Assembly: GCA_045578845.1 (NCBI GenBank)
Contig: JAZNLA010000040.1
Location: forward strand, 1-53,053
Reading direction: 5' to 3'
Source: UMGS172 sp045578845
Lineage (GTDB): Bacteria; Bacillota; Clostridia; Oscillospirales; Acutalibacteraceae
Length of the DNA: 53,053 bases
The notes under the pieces were generated by a model, which was given only the letters and a program-made list of their open reading frames with translations, did not search any database and was not told where the DNA came from. Positions 31,403 through 40,315 of the stretch are shown piece by piece. The translations under genes and the position numbers were made by a program. Position 1 is the stretch's first letter. Every line of letters begins with the position of its first letter.

Positions 31403-32251
31403 ATGTGGGAAACCGTATTGGAAATAATAAAAACAGTAATTTACGGTATTATTGAAGGTATAACCGAATGGTTGCCTGTCAGCAGTACCGGTCACCTCAT
31501 TTTATTTGAAAAACTGTTTTGGCAAAACACAGATGTGAATTTCATGGAAATGTTCCGTGTTGTAATACAATTAGGAGCCATACTTGCCGTTATTGTTGCA
31601 TTTTTCGGTAAACTCAACCCGTTTTCTAGCAAAAAGGATTTAACCGCTAAAAAAAATACATGGGAAATGTGGATTAAGGTCATAATTGCCTGCTTACCTG
31701 CGGCTATTGTCGGATTACCGTTTGACAATATATTAGACAGTATTTTCTACAATTTCCCTACCGTTGCCGCCATGTTGATTATATACGGTATTGTATTCTT
31801 AATTATAGAATCTGTACCTCGCAAAGAGCCGAAAATTAACAGTATTTCCGATATGTCATATGTAACTGCACTGATTATCGGTGCAGTACAGTTATTGGCA
31901 CTTATCCCCGGTACTTCCCGCTCGGGTGTTACAATCATCGGTGCAATGCTGCTTGGTTGTTCAAGAACCGTTGCGGCAGAGTTTTCCTTCTTCTTGGCAA
32001 TACCCGTAATGTTCGGTGCAAGTTTACTTAAAGGTGTAAAATACGGACTTGACGTTTTAGGCGGCGAAACCACTATAGGTGCAACCGAAATTGCCGTTCT
32101 TTTAGTCGGTATGGCTGTCGCTTTTGCGGTTTCTTTGGGTGCCATAAAATTCCTCATGGACTATGTAAAAAAACGCAACTTCAAACCTTTTGGATACTAC
32201 CGTATAATTATCGGTATAATACTTTTGATATACTTCTTTGTTTTTATGTAA
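31403..32251 (+). CDS. uppP: Undecaprenyl-diphosphatase UppP (BacA family)
   Basis: A 282-residue membrane protein, about eight hydrophobic segments, that dephosphorylates undecaprenyl pyrophosphate so the carrier can be reused for peptidoglycan and other polymers. It also gives bacitracin tolerance. Both active-site motifs are intact: EGITEWLPVSSTGHL near residue 20 and IPGTSRSGVTI in the second half. The start follows AGGTGG. coaX follows by 11 bp, so the two are cotranscribed. Confidence 0.97.
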   Translation: MWETVLEIIKTVIYGIIEGITEWLPVSSTGHLILFEKLFWQNTDVNFMEMFRVVIQLGAILAVIVAFFGKLNPFSSKKDLTAKKNTWEMWIKVIIACLPAAIVGLPFDNILDSIFYNFPTVAAMLIIYGIVFLIIESVPRKEPKINSISDMSYVTALIIGAVQLLALIPGTSRSGVTIIGAMLLGCSRTVAAEFSFFLAIPVMFGASLLKGVKYGLDVLGGETTIGATEIAVLLVGMAVAFAVSLGAIKFLMDYVKKRNFKPFGYYRIIIGIILLIYFFVFM

Positions 32252-32262
32252 GGAGATTTTAA

Positions 32263-33027
32263 ATGCTTATCTGTGTTGATATAGGTAATACAAATTTAAC
32301 AATAGGCGTATATGACGATGATATACTTAAGGTCACAGCAAGACTGAACACCGACACAAGGCGTACTGCCGACCAATATGCTATTGAAATCAGCGATGTT
32401 TTGCATATATACGGTATTAAAAACGAATGTATAACCGATGCTGCCATATGTTCTGTTGTACCTACAGTAGGCAACGCCGTCGAAAAGGCTATAGAAAAAC
32501 TTTTCGGCATTAAGCCGATGTCACTTTGCCCCGGTGTTAAAACCGGTCTTAATATAAAAATCGACAATCCTGCACAACTCGGTGCAGACCTTGCCGCCGG
32601 TGCAGTCGGAGCGTTGACTAAATACCCTACACCAACAATAATTATTGACCTCGGCACTGCTACTACAATCAGTGTTTTAGGCAAAGACGGTGAATTTTTA
32701 GGCGGTTCTATTGCGGCGGGAATAAAACTCACTCTAGACGCTTTAACATCAAAAACCGCACAACTTCCGCTTGTAAACATTGAAGCACCTCGTCATGTTA
32801 TTGGTACAAATACCGCCGATTGTATGAAATCCGGTCTTGTTATCGGTGCGGCGTCAATGATTGACGGTATAATTAAACGCATGGAAAAAGAATTAGGTCT
32901 TAAAGCAACCGTTGTTGCAACAGGCGGTCTGGCACCTGAAGTTATAGGTTTTTGTGAACATGAAATTTTGCTCGATGACAATCTTCTTTTAGACGGACTT
33001 AAAATAATATACGAAAAAAACAAATAA
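32263..33027 (+). CDS. coaX: Type III pantothenate kinase
   Basis: A 254-residue ASKHA-fold kinase that phosphorylates pantothenate, the first step of coenzyme A synthesis. The N-terminal phosphate loop is CVDIGNTNLTIGVYDDD. PAQLGADLAAGAVGA, the IIDLGTATTISVL catalytic/ATP loop and GGSIAAGIKLTLDALTSKTAQLP are family hallmarks. The start follows AAGGAG. A probable pantothenate transporter subunit gene is next, which supports the assignment. Confidence 0.96.
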   Translation: MLICVDIGNTNLTIGVYDDDILKVTARLNTDTRRTADQYAIEISDVLHIYGIKNECITDAAICSVVPTVGNAVEKAIEKLFGIKPMSLCPGVKTGLNIKIDNPAQLGADLAAGAVGALTKYPTPTIIIDLGTATTISVLGKDGEFLGGSIAAGIKLTLDALTSKTAQLPLVNIEAPRHVIGTNTADCMKSGLVIGAASMIDGIIKRMEKELGLKATVVATGGLAPEVIGFCEHEILLDDNLLLDGLKIIYEKNK

Positions 33028-33036
33028 TTTGTTCTA

Positions 33037-33054
33037 AATTCGGTAAACCGAATT
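33037..33054. promoter_or_regulatory. Perfect palindrome between coaX and the ECF S-component gene
   Basis: AATTCGGT-AA-ACCGAATT, followed by a partial third copy ACCGTTTGGAATTC. There is no T-run, so it is more likely an operator or RNA structure than a terminator. Confidence 0.35.
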
Positions 33055-33142
33055 ACCGTTTGGAATTCAGGCATTATTTACCGATTTAAGATAATTTTTT
33101 ATGCGTTGTATCGTGTCTAACGAACAACAGCAGGAGGAAAAA

Positions 33143-33739
33143 ATGAAAAAGAAAAAATTATTCAAACTGACACTGTTAGCACTATTTGCTGCACTTCTCA
33201 TGGTGATGAACTTCACACCTATAGGATACATTCCAACCGGTGCGTTCAACATCACGCTTATTTTCTTACCGGTAATATTCGGTGCAATCACGTTAGGCCC
33301 TTCTTGCGGTGCGATTTTAGGCGGACTATTCGGTTTAACCAGTTTCTTACAAGCATTCGGTATCGGCGGTATGATTGACCCAATGGCAGGTCCTTTATTT
33401 AATGACAATCCTTTAGGATACACTGTTGTATGCTTATTACCGCGTATAATTATGGGTTTTGTGGTAGGTTGGATATTTAAAAGTCTACAGAAAATCGACA
33501 AAACAAAAATCATCAGTCACGCCGTTGCAAGTATCAGTGCAGTTGTGATTAACACTTCTCTATTCTTAACAAGTTACTATTTAGTTTACCGCAACACAAT
33601 ACTTGCAGGAACAACGGTAAAGGTAATATTGCTGAGTGCCATTAGTTTAAATTCTTTGTGCGAATTACTTATAGCACTTATTGTAGGCACTGCTGTAAGT
33701 AAAGCAATTACCTTTGTAATGAAAAAATATAAGATGTAA
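33143..33739 (+). CDS. ECF transporter S component, probably pantothenate (PanT-like)
   Basis: A 198-residue integral membrane protein with about six helices, the substrate-binding subunit of an energy-coupling factor transporter. The N-terminus LTLLALFAALLMVMNF begins the first helix, where S components contact the shared EcfT. FNITLIFLPVIFGAITLGPSCGAILGGLFGL is the conserved helix pair region; this 31-residue block spans about residues 37-67. The ATG at 33143 lies behind AGGAGG; an upstream in-frame ATG at 33101 has no ribosome binding site. The position after coaX points to pantothenate as substrate. The shared EcfA/EcfT genes are not in the window. Confidence 0.8.
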   Translation: MKKKKLFKLTLLALFAALLMVMNFTPIGYIPTGAFNITLIFLPVIFGAITLGPSCGAILGGLFGLTSFLQAFGIGGMIDPMAGPLFNDNPLGYTVVCLLPRIIMGFVVGWIFKSLQKIDKTKIISHAVASISAVVINTSLFLTSYYLVYRNTILAGTTVKVILLSAISLNSLCELLIALIVGTAVSKAITFVMKKYKM

Positions 33740-33743
33740 AACA

Positions 33744-33780
33744 AAAACTCTGTCTGTATAAATAGGCAGAGTTTTATTTT
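33744..33780 (+). terminator. Terminator of the uppP-coaX-ECF S operon
   Basis: AAAACTCTG (33744-33752) pairs with CAGAGTTTT (33766-33774), then a T-rich tail. Bases 33781-33974 are very AT-rich and I see no gene or structure there. Confidence 0.8.
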
Positions 33781-33974
33781 AATGATAATAAATATAACTA
33801 ATAATATTAAGCGTGATATGCGAATCAACCCCGTATAAAGGATATATTTACTTATTTTATTAACTAAAAAGTGCTATAAATACATAAAAAACAGAATATA
33901 ATGATGTGAACGACTAATAAATTAAAATACTTTTATTATTTTAGCGAATTTTATTAGTTTTTATTTTTAAAACA

Positions 33975-34002
33975 TTGACTTTTAACCTTTAAGTGGTATA
34001 AT
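33975..34002 (+). promoter_or_regulatory. Promoter of glnN
   Basis: TTGACT (33975-33980), a 16-bp spacer and extended -10 TGGTATAAT (-10 at 33997-34002). The start would be near 34009, giving an 80-nt leader. Confidence 0.75.
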
Positions 34003-34013
34003 TTTTAAGGTAA

Positions 34014-34054
34014 ACTGCAATGGGGAAAATTATACCTCTAAAGCAGTATTTTTT
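34014..34054 (+). promoter_or_regulatory. Terminator-like hairpin in the glnN leader (candidate attenuator)
   Basis: ACTGC (34014-34018) pairs with GCAGT (34043-34047) and GGGG (34022-34025) with CCTC (34035-34038). A run of six T follows at 34049-34054, between the promoter and the ribosome binding site. A terminator inside a leader suggests attenuation, for example relieved by an ANTAR antiterminator as known for some nitrogen genes. No alternative antiterminator fold was identified. Confidence 0.45.
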
Positions 34055-34088
34055 GTTGTAAAGATAACATAGTGTAAGGAGAAAACAT

Positions 34089-36173
34089 ATGAGAATTACT
34101 GATATATTCGGCAGTAATGTATTTAGCGAATCTGTAATGAAAGAAAAACTTCCCAAAGAAATTTACAGAGCGTTAAAGAAAACCATTCATGACGGAAAGC
34201 CTTTGGATATTTCGGTTGCAAACACTATAGCAAATGCTATGAGAGATTGGGCTATTGAAAAAGGTGCAACCCACTATACCCATTGGTTCCAACCTATGAC
34301 CGGTATAACCGCTGAAAAACACGATAGTTTTATAACTCCTACCGATGACGGACATATTATCATGGAATTTTCGGGCAAAGAACTTATCAAGGGTGAGCCT
34401 GATGCTTCCTCTTTCCCCTCTGGCGGACTTAGAGATACCTGTGAAGCAAGAGGATATACTGCTTGGGACCCGACATCATGTGCATTTGTTAAGGATAACA
34501 CACTTTGTATTCCTACCGCCTTTTGTTCATTTACAGGTGAGGCTTTAGATAAAAAAACACCTTTACTTCGCTCTATGGAGGCAATCAGTGTTGAAGCTCT
34601 TAGAATTCTCCGTTTATTCGGCAACACATCAGCAAAACGTGTAGTAACCACCGTTGGTGCCGAACAGGAATATTTCCTTATAGATAAAGAATATTACGAC
34701 CAAAGAAAAGATTTAATTTATTGCGGCCGCACTCTTTTCGGTGCCCCTGCACCAAAAGGTCAAGATTTAGGCGACCATTACTTCGGTGCATTAAAACCGA
34801 GAGTTGCCGCTTACATGAAAGAACTTGACGAGGAACTTTGGAAACTCGGTGTTCTTTCCAAGACCGAACACAATGAGGCCGCACCCGCACAGCATGAATT
34901 GGCACCTATATTCACAACAACAAATATTGCAACCGACCACAACCAACTTACCATGGAAATTATGAAAAAGGTTGCCAAAAGACATGACCTTGTTTGTTTA
35001 TTGCACGAAAAACCTTTTGAAGGTGTTAACGGAAGCGGTAAGCACAATAACTGGTCGCTGTCTACCGATAACGGCACTAATCTGCTTGACCCCGGAAAAA
35101 CTCCTTCTGAGAACGCTCAATTTTTGCTTTTCCTTGCCGCCGTTATTAAAGCGGTTGACAACTATCAAGCACTCATGCGAGTTTCGGTTGCTTCTGCCGC
35201 AAATGACCACCGCTTAGGTGCTCACGAAGCACCTCCTGCAATTGTTTCAATTTTCTTAGGTGACGAATTACAGGAAATTTTAGAAGCGATTGAGTCGGGT
35301 GTTTCACATAAAGATGCTGCTGCAACAAAAATGCAACTCGGCGTTGATGTACTTCCCGCTTTCCCAAAAGACAACACCGACCGCAACCGTACATCACCCT
35401 TTGCGTTTACAGGCAATAAGTTTGAATTCAGAATGTTAGGCTCAACCGCCTCGGTTGCCGACCCTAATATTGTACTTAACACCATTGTTGCTGAAGAACT
35501 GTCAAACTTCGCCGACCAACTTGAAAAGTCCGATGACCTTAACGCCGCTGTTAATGAGATTGTTAAACGCACCATTAAAGACCATAAACGTATTATTTTC
35601 AACGGTAACGGTTATTCAGATGAATGGAAGGCTGAGGCCGAGAAACGCGGTCTATTAAACCTTGTCACAACTATAGATGCCCTGCCCGAAATGATTAAGC
35701 AAAAAAATATTGATGTTTTTGTAAAACATAAGGTTTATACTGAAGCCGAAATCAAGTCAAGATATGAAATTCAACTTGAAAACTATTCAAAAACGCTCAA
35801 TATTGAAGCACTAACTGCCATTGATATGGTCAGAAAGGATTACATACCTGCCATTACCGCCTACACTGCAACACTTGCAGATACTATCCTTTCTAAAAAA
35901 GCAGTCAGCAAGGATATACCATGTGACCCTGAAGAGTATACTCTGAAAAAATTATCAGAACTTAACAAGACTGTATTCCAAAAGGTCGCAGAACTTGAAG
36001 CAGCAGACCAAAAGGCAAGTAAACTACTGGGCAAAGAACAAGCCGATGTATTCAATTTAGAGGTTATTCCTACCATGGAAGAACTTCGTGCCGCTGTTGA
36101 TGAGGCAGAAAAAATTACCTCAGATGCCTACTGGCCAGTTCCCTCTTACGGTGATTTGATTTTCAGAATTTAA
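34089..36173 (+). CDS. glnN: Glutamine synthetase type III
   Basis: A 694-residue GSIII enzyme, forming glutamine from glutamate, ammonia and ATP; type III forms large dodecamers and is typical of Bacteroides, Clostridia and cyanobacteria. The length (about 700, far longer than the 440-470 of GSI) and motifs fit: THWFQPMTG near residue 65, FPSGGLRDTCEARGYTAWDP, VGAEQEYFLID, HNEAAPAQHELAPIF, GVNGSGKHNNWSLST and ANDHRLGAHEAPPAI. The start follows AAGGAG. It is a monocistronic unit with a leader and terminator. Its product glutamine is the nitrogen donor for the purine operon at 38.6-51.6 kb. Confidence 0.97.
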   Translation: MRITDIFGSNVFSESVMKEKLPKEIYRALKKTIHDGKPLDISVANTIANAMRDWAIEKGATHYTHWFQPMTGITAEKHDSFITPTDDGHIIMEFSGKELIKGEPDASSFPSGGLRDTCEARGYTAWDPTSCAFVKDNTLCIPTAFCSFTGEALDKKTPLLRSMEAISVEALRILRLFGNTSAKRVVTTVGAEQEYFLIDKEYYDQRKDLIYCGRTLFGAPAPKGQDLGDHYFGALKPRVAAYMKELDEELWKLGVLSKTEHNEAAPAQHELAPIFTTTNIATDHNQLTMEIMKKVAKRHDLVCLLHEKPFEGVNGSGKHNNWSLSTDNGTNLLDPGKTPSENAQFLLFLAAVIKAVDNYQALMRVSVASAANDHRLGAHEAPPAIVSIFLGDELQEILEAIESGVSHKDAAATKMQLGVDVLPAFPKDNTDRNRTSPFAFTGNKFEFRMLGSTASVADPNIVLNTIVAEELSNFADQLEKSDDLNAAVNEIVKRTIKDHKRIIFNGNGYSDEWKAEAEKRGLLNLVTTIDALPEMIKQKNIDVFVKHKVYTEAEIKSRYEIQLENYSKTLNIEALTAIDMVRKDYIPAITAYTATLADTILSKKAVSKDIPCDPEEYTLKKLSELNKTVFQKVAELEAADQKASKLLGKEQADVFNLEVIPTMEELRAAVDEAEKITSDAYWPVPSYGDLIFRI

Positions 36174-36186
36174 TAAAAGCATAAAA

Positions 36187-36213
36187 AATCCCCGAGTTAT
36201 ACTCGGGGATTTT
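36187..36213. terminator. Bidirectional terminator of glnN and the TM2 gene
   Basis: An 11-bp stem AATCCCCGAGT/ACTCGGGGATT with a 3-nt loop, A-run before and T-run after. Confidence 0.9.
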
Positions 36214-36227
36214 ATTTGTAAATTAAA

Positions 36228-36500
36228 TTATTCAGCCTTTGCAGTTGCCATTGCAGGGAAGCCCATATCAATGGTACCATATGCTGCTTGATACTCTTCA
36301 TCAGACATTTGGAAAACTTTGATTGCAAGAATAATTCCCATAATTCCGAAAATTGTACCACAGAGACCACAAGTAACAAGAGAAAGAACGATTCTTATAA
36401 TACCGGTCTTAGTATCTCCTTGTAAGAAGCAGTTAACTCCGTAAGCATGAAATAAAAGAGTGAGAATAGCAAACACCATTTTGTCCATAGGTTTATTCAT
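36228..36500 (-). CDS. TM2-domain small membrane protein
   Basis: A 90-residue protein with two transmembrane helices around a short turn. FLQGDTKTGIIRIVLSLVTCG and the following hydrophobic helix match the TM2 domain. A short polar tail (DEEYQAAYG) follows. The role of bacterial TM2 proteins is unknown. It has its own promoter and is not in an operon. Confidence 0.85.
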   Translation of the reverse strand: MNKPMDKMVFAILTLLFHAYGVNCFLQGDTKTGIIRIVLSLVTCGLCGTIFGIMGIILAIKVFQMSDEEYQAAYGTIDMGFPAMATAKAE

Positions 36501-36533
36501 ATGTAATACCTCCTTAATAGATTTTGTAATTAA

Positions 36534-36562
36534 AATATACCTTATTTTGACATAAATGTCAA
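36534..36562 (-). promoter_or_regulatory. Promoter of the TM2 gene
   Basis: Minus-strand perfect TTGACA (36557-36562), a 17-bp spacer and TATATT (36534-36539). Confidence 0.7.
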
Positions 36563-36601
36563 TAGTTATACAACATTTAGTCGAAAAATTTTAAGTACAT
36601 G

Positions 36602-37456
36602 TTAATTAACAGCAAATTCATGGGGTAAATATGTTACCTCATTTGCTTTAACACTAATTTCTTGGATAACAAATTCATGTTTTTTGAGTCTATCCGATGC
36701 AGCCATTGTATTAAATTCGGCATCGGTAAAATAGTCTTTCAAAAGCGATGATTTAAGCATTGCTGCTACATCAATACCGTCATAACTCTTATAATCGGTA
36801 TAATCCCAACTTGAAACAATAAGTGCTACGTAATCACCTTCGGGAACATCAGTGATTTTAAAGTCACAATTATCATTTGTTTTTGCAACATAGTAACCGT
36901 CATATTTTGCAAAATAATATCCTTCGTCATTCTTTTCGCCGAAATTAAACTCAACAGCACCTTTCATATCTGTACCGGCTGCGAGATTTTTAGAAATAAC
37001 TACGATAACCGCATTATTATCAGATATCGCTTGCGGTCTATCGGTAGGCTTATTGCAAATACCTTTGCCGGTTTCTTCGCTATAGCCTTGAACTGCACCA
37101 AAGCCAATAACAGAAACTTTACAGGTGACCTTAACAGAACCGTCTTCAGATGCGGCAGTAACAGTGGTTTCACCGCCTTTATGACCGCTCAATTCACCTT
37201 TTTTAGAAATACTTGCAACAGAAGTATCAGAAACCGAATAAACTACCTTTGCACCTTTAGGCTCAACGGTAAGATTATCGGAAATCATATAGTAATCTCC
37301 TAATTTAACAGTATAACTTTCCGCATCAAACTTAAGTGATGTAGGTGCAACATTATCACCCGACACAGAACTATTATCAGCATCACCAGAGCCACCGCAT
37401 GCTGCAAAAGCAAACAACATAATAAATGCTAAACCTAATGCTAAAATCTTTTTCAT
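36602..37456 (-). CDS. Lipoprotein with Ig-like (BIG2) domain, paralogue A
   Basis: A 284-residue secreted lipoprotein. The signal peptide ends at a lipobox with C20 (FAFAAC), then a Gly/Ser/Asp linker. Residues about 36-116 form a bacterial Ig-like group 2 domain (LKFDAESYTVKLGDYY, then VYSVSDTSVASISKKGELSG and TVTAASEDGS). Residues 117-284 are an unrecognised domain containing KNLAAGTDMKGAVEF and YDGYYVAKTNDNCDFKI, probably beta-rich and cell-surface exposed. Residues 1-82 are identical to the neighbouring paralogue at 37656-38516. The promoter is TTGACA-N17-TACCAT. The function is unknown; BIG2 domains often serve in adhesion or display. Confidence 0.85.
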   Translation of the reverse strand: MKKILALGLAFIMLFAFAACGGSGDADNSSVSGDNVAPTSLKFDAESYTVKLGDYYMISDNLTVEPKGAKVVYSVSDTSVASISKKGELSGHKGGETTVTAASEDGSVKVTCKVSVIGFGAVQGYSEETGKGICNKPTDRPQAISDNNAVIVVISKNLAAGTDMKGAVEFNFGEKNDEGYYFAKYDGYYVAKTNDNCDFKITDVPEGDYVALIVSSWDYTDYKSYDGIDVAAMLKSSLLKDYFTDAEFNTMAASDRLKKHEFVIQEISVKANEVTYLPHEFAVN

Positions 37457-37486
37457 AAATGTTCTCCTTTGTGATTTATCTTTTAA

Positions 37487-37515
37487 ATGGTAACATAAAC
37501 TGCCGTTAATGTCAA
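37487..37515 (-). promoter_or_regulatory. Promoter of lipoprotein paralogue A
   Basis: Minus-strand TTGACA (37510-37515), a 17-bp spacer and TACCAT (37487-37492); nearly the same sequence precedes paralogue B. Confidence 0.6.
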
Positions 37516-37596
37516 TATTTATCGGTTGATTTAATCAATATTAGTTATTTAATATTTCTGTTAAACCGCTTACTAAATCAGTCGTATTTGAATATA

Positions 37597-37625
37597 AAAA
37601 ATCCCTGAGAAACTCAGGGATTTTA
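37597..37625 (-). terminator. Terminator of lipoprotein paralogue B
   Basis: ATCCCTGAG (37601-37609) pairs with CTCAGGGAT (37613-37621); the minus-strand side continues into TTTTTTAT. Confidence 0.85.
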
Positions 37626-37655
37626 TTTTAAACTCTAAAAACTAATTATATAATA

Positions 37656-38516
37656 TTAGTCTATTGCAAATTCATGGGGTACATATGTTACTTCATTGGC
37701 TTTAACAGTTATTTCTTTTACAACAAATTCATGTTTGCTGAGTCTTTCGGATGCAGCCATAGTAGCAAGTTCAGCATCAGTGAAATAATTTTTCAAAAGC
37801 GAAGATTTAAGATTTCCTTCAACATCAATACCATCATAATTTTTAAGAGATGTATAATCCCAACCGGAGGCGATAAGTACTACATAATCCCCTTCAGGAA
37901 TATCATCAATTTTGAAATTACAATTATCATTAGTTTTTGCAACATAGTAACCGTCATATTTGGCATAGTAATATCCATCTTCGTTTTTTTCACCATAATT
38001 AAACTCGACGGCACCCTTCATATCTGTACCCGCTGCAAGATTTTTAGGAATAATTATAATAGCAGCATTATTGTCAGAAGCAGTTTGAGGAGTACCGGTA
38101 CGCTTATTACATATACCCTTTCCATCATTAGTTTCTTCATTGTAAGCCTGAACTGTACCTACGCCAACAACAGAAACATTGCAGGTTGCCTTAACAGAAC
38201 CGTCTTCAGAAGCAACAGTTAGAATTACATCACCACTTTTAAGGCCGTTAACTTCACCTTTCTTAGAAACACTTGCAACAGAAGTATCAGAAACCGAATA
38301 AACTACCTTTGCACCTTTGGGCTCAACGGTAAGATTATCGGAAATCATATAGTAATCTCCTAATTTAACAGTATAACTTTCCGCATCAAACTTAAGCGAT
38401 GTAGGTGCAACATTATCACCCGACACAGAACTATTATCAGCATCACCAGAGCCACCGCATGCTGCAAAAGCAAATAACATAATAAATGCTAAACCTAATG
38501 CTAAAATCTTTTTCAT
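37656..38516 (-). CDS. Lipoprotein with Ig-like (BIG2) domain, paralogue B
   Basis: A 286-residue lipoprotein with the same layout as paralogue A: lipobox C20, BIG2 domain (about 36-116) and a C-terminal unknown domain. Residues 1-82 are identical to A, whereas the rest differs at roughly one position in four, including a two-residue insertion near residue 126 (EETNDGKGIC against EETGKGIC). Promoter, signal peptide and first part of the Ig domain are thus almost unchanged, while the exposed C-terminal part has diverged. This suggests recent gene conversion of the 5' part. The function is unknown. Confidence 0.85.
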   Translation of the reverse strand: MKKILALGLAFIMLFAFAACGGSGDADNSSVSGDNVAPTSLKFDAESYTVKLGDYYMISDNLTVEPKGAKVVYSVSDTSVASVSKKGEVNGLKSGDVILTVASEDGSVKATCNVSVVGVGTVQAYNEETNDGKGICNKRTGTPQTASDNNAAIIIIPKNLAAGTDMKGAVEFNYGEKNEDGYYYAKYDGYYVAKTNDNCNFKIDDIPEGDYVVLIASGWDYTSLKNYDGIDVEGNLKSSLLKNYFTDAELATMAASERLSKHEFVVKEITVKANEVTYVPHEFAID

Positions 38517-38545
38517 AAATATTCTCCTTTATAAATACTTTACTA

Positions 38546-38574
38546 ATGGTAACATAAATTACCGTTAAAGTCAA
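38546..38574 (-). promoter_or_regulatory. Promoter of lipoprotein paralogue B
   Basis: Minus-strand TTGACT (38569-38574), a 17-bp spacer and TACCAT (38546-38551). Confidence 0.55.
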
Positions 38575-38598
38575 CATTTTATCTGGCAATATCAAAAA

Positions 38599-38626
38599 AA
38601 CAAGCAGGCGTTTTTTACGCCTGCTT
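38599..38626 (-). terminator. Terminator of the purine operon
   Basis: AAGCAGGCGT pairs with ACGCCTGCTT around a 5-nt loop; on the minus strand the stem runs into GTTTTTTTGA. It ends the operon 5 bp past fhs. Confidence 0.9.
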
Positions 38627-38630
38627 TAAT

Positions 38631-40301
38631 TTAAAACAATCCGCTTAATTTACCTGTATCATCAACATCAATTCTTTCAGCGGCAGGAACTTTAGGTAAT
38701 CCCGGCATGGTCATAATATCACCGGTTAACACTACAACAAATCCTGCACCTGCCGAAACCTTAACATTTTTAACGGTAACTTCAAAGCCTTCGGGGGCAC
38801 CGAGTTTAGTTTGGTCATCAGAGAAAGAATACTGCGTTTTAGCAATACATATAGGACATTTATCAAAACCTAAAGCTTCTAATGCAGCAATCTGCTTTTT
38901 AGCAGTCGGTAAAATATTAACTCCTTTACCGCCGTATACCTTTTTGACAACCGCCTCAATTTTGCTTGCAATATCACCGTCTAAAGAGTAAGAATAGGTA
39001 AAGTCACCCTTTTCTTCTTCGCAAAGACGTACAACCTCTTTTGCTAATTCTTCTCCGCCTTTACCGCCCTCTGCCCAAACATTTGAAAGTACAACGTTTA
39101 CACCGAGTTCTTTACACTTATTTATAATAAGTTCAATTTCGGCGTCTGTGTCGGTCGGGAATCTGTTAACGGCAACTACCGACGGCAATTTATAAACATT
39201 TTTAATATTGGAAACATGACGAAGAAGGTTAGGAATACCTTTTTCAAGTGCTTCCAAATTTTCAGTGCCAAGTTCGGTTTTTGCAAGTCCGCCATGCATT
39301 TTAAGTGCTCTTACAGTAGCGACAACTACAACGGCAGATGGAGTAAGCCCTGCCATACGGCACTTAATATCAAGGAATTTCTCAGCACCGAGGTCGGCAC
39401 CGAAACCTGCTTCGGTAATGGCATAATCGCCGAGTTTCATTGCCATTTTTGTTGCCATAACCGAGTTACAACCGTGAGCAATATTAGCAAAAGGACCGCC
39501 GTGAACAAACGCAGGAGTACCTTCTAATGTCTGAACAAGGTTAGGCTTGATCGCATCTTTAAGCAAAGCCGCCATAGCACCGACAGCCTTTAAATCTCCT
39601 GCGGTTACGGGCTTTTCATCATATGTGTAGCCTACAATGATTTTAGAAAGACGTTCTTTAAGGTCTGAAATAGATGAAGACAGGCAGAAAACCGCCATAA
39701 TTTCGGAAGCAACGGTTATATCATAACCGTCCTCACGCGGCACGCCGTTTACCCTGCCGCCAAGACCATCTGTAACACACCTTAACTGACGGTCATTCAT
39801 ATCAACGCAACGTTTCCAAGTAATTCTTCTCGGGTCAATATTTAAAGCGTTGCCCTGATAAATGTGGTTATCAAGCATTGCGGCAAGAAGGTTATTAGCG
39901 GCACCTATGGCGTGAAAGTCGCCTGTAAAGTGCAGGTTAATATCTTCCATAGGTACAACCTGTGCGTAACCGCCGCCTGCGGCACCGCCCTTAATACCAA
40001 AGACCGGTCCTAAAGACGGCTCACGAAGTGCGACAACAACGTTTTTACCTATTCTTCTCATGCCGTCAGCAAGACCTATAGTTGTAGTCGTTTTACCTTC
40101 ACCTGCAGGTGTAGGTGTAATTGCGGTTACAAGAATAAGTTTACCGTCTGATAATTTACATTCGTCAAGTAGATTATAGTCAACCTTTGCTTTATACTTA
40201 CCGTACTGTTCAAGGTACTTATCATCTACCCCTGCACCCTTTGCAATTTCGGTTATGGGTTGCATTTTGACCGACTGAGCAATTTCAATATCAGTTTTCA
40301 T
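38631..40301 (-). CDS. fhs: Formate-tetrahydrofolate ligase (10-formyl-THF synthetase)
   Basis: A 556-residue enzyme making 10-formyl-THF from formate, THF and ATP. It has the phosphate-binding loop TPTPAGEGKTTTTIGL near residue 63, ALREPSLGPVFGIKGGAAGGGYAQV (positions about 91-115) and the formate/THF region EAGFGADLGAEKF. The length matches the family. It is the last gene of the purine operon, 14 bp after purL. This placement is meaningful: 10-formyl-THF is the co-substrate of PurN and PurH in the same operon. It can also serve the Wood-Ljungdahl or one-carbon pathway of anaerobes. Confidence 0.97.
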   Translation of the reverse strand: MKTDIEIAQSVKMQPITEIAKGAGVDDKYLEQYGKYKAKVDYNLLDECKLSDGKLILVTAITPTPAGEGKTTTTIGLADGMRRIGKNVVVALREPSLGPVFGIKGGAAGGGYAQVVPMEDINLHFTGDFHAIGAANNLLAAMLDNHIYQGNALNIDPRRITWKRCVDMNDRQLRCVTDGLGGRVNGVPREDGYDITVASEIMAVFCLSSSISDLKERLSKIIVGYTYDEKPVTAGDLKAVGAMAALLKDAIKPNLVQTLEGTPAFVHGGPFANIAHGCNSVMATKMAMKLGDYAITEAGFGADLGAEKFLDIKCRMAGLTPSAVVVVATVRALKMHGGLAKTELGTENLEALEKGIPNLLRHVSNIKNVYKLPSVVAVNRFPTDTDAEIELIINKCKELGVNVVLSNVWAEGGKGGEELAKEVVRLCEEEKGDFTYSYSLDGDIASKIEAVVKKVYGGKGVNILPTAKKQIAALEALGFDKCPICIAKTQYSFSDDQTKLGAPEGFEVTVKNVKVSAGAGFVVVLTGDIMTMPGLPKVPAAERIDVDDTGKLSGLF

Positions 40302-40315
40302 ACAGTGACTACCCC

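Noticed and set aside
33781..33974. Small RNA or gene in the AT-rich gap before glnN
   Set aside because: No hairpin with T-run, open frame with ribosome binding site, or recognisable RNA motif.
34173..36076. Several open frames antisense to glnN
   Set aside because: They follow from codon bias of a long conserved gene, have no ribosome binding sites and overlap one another.
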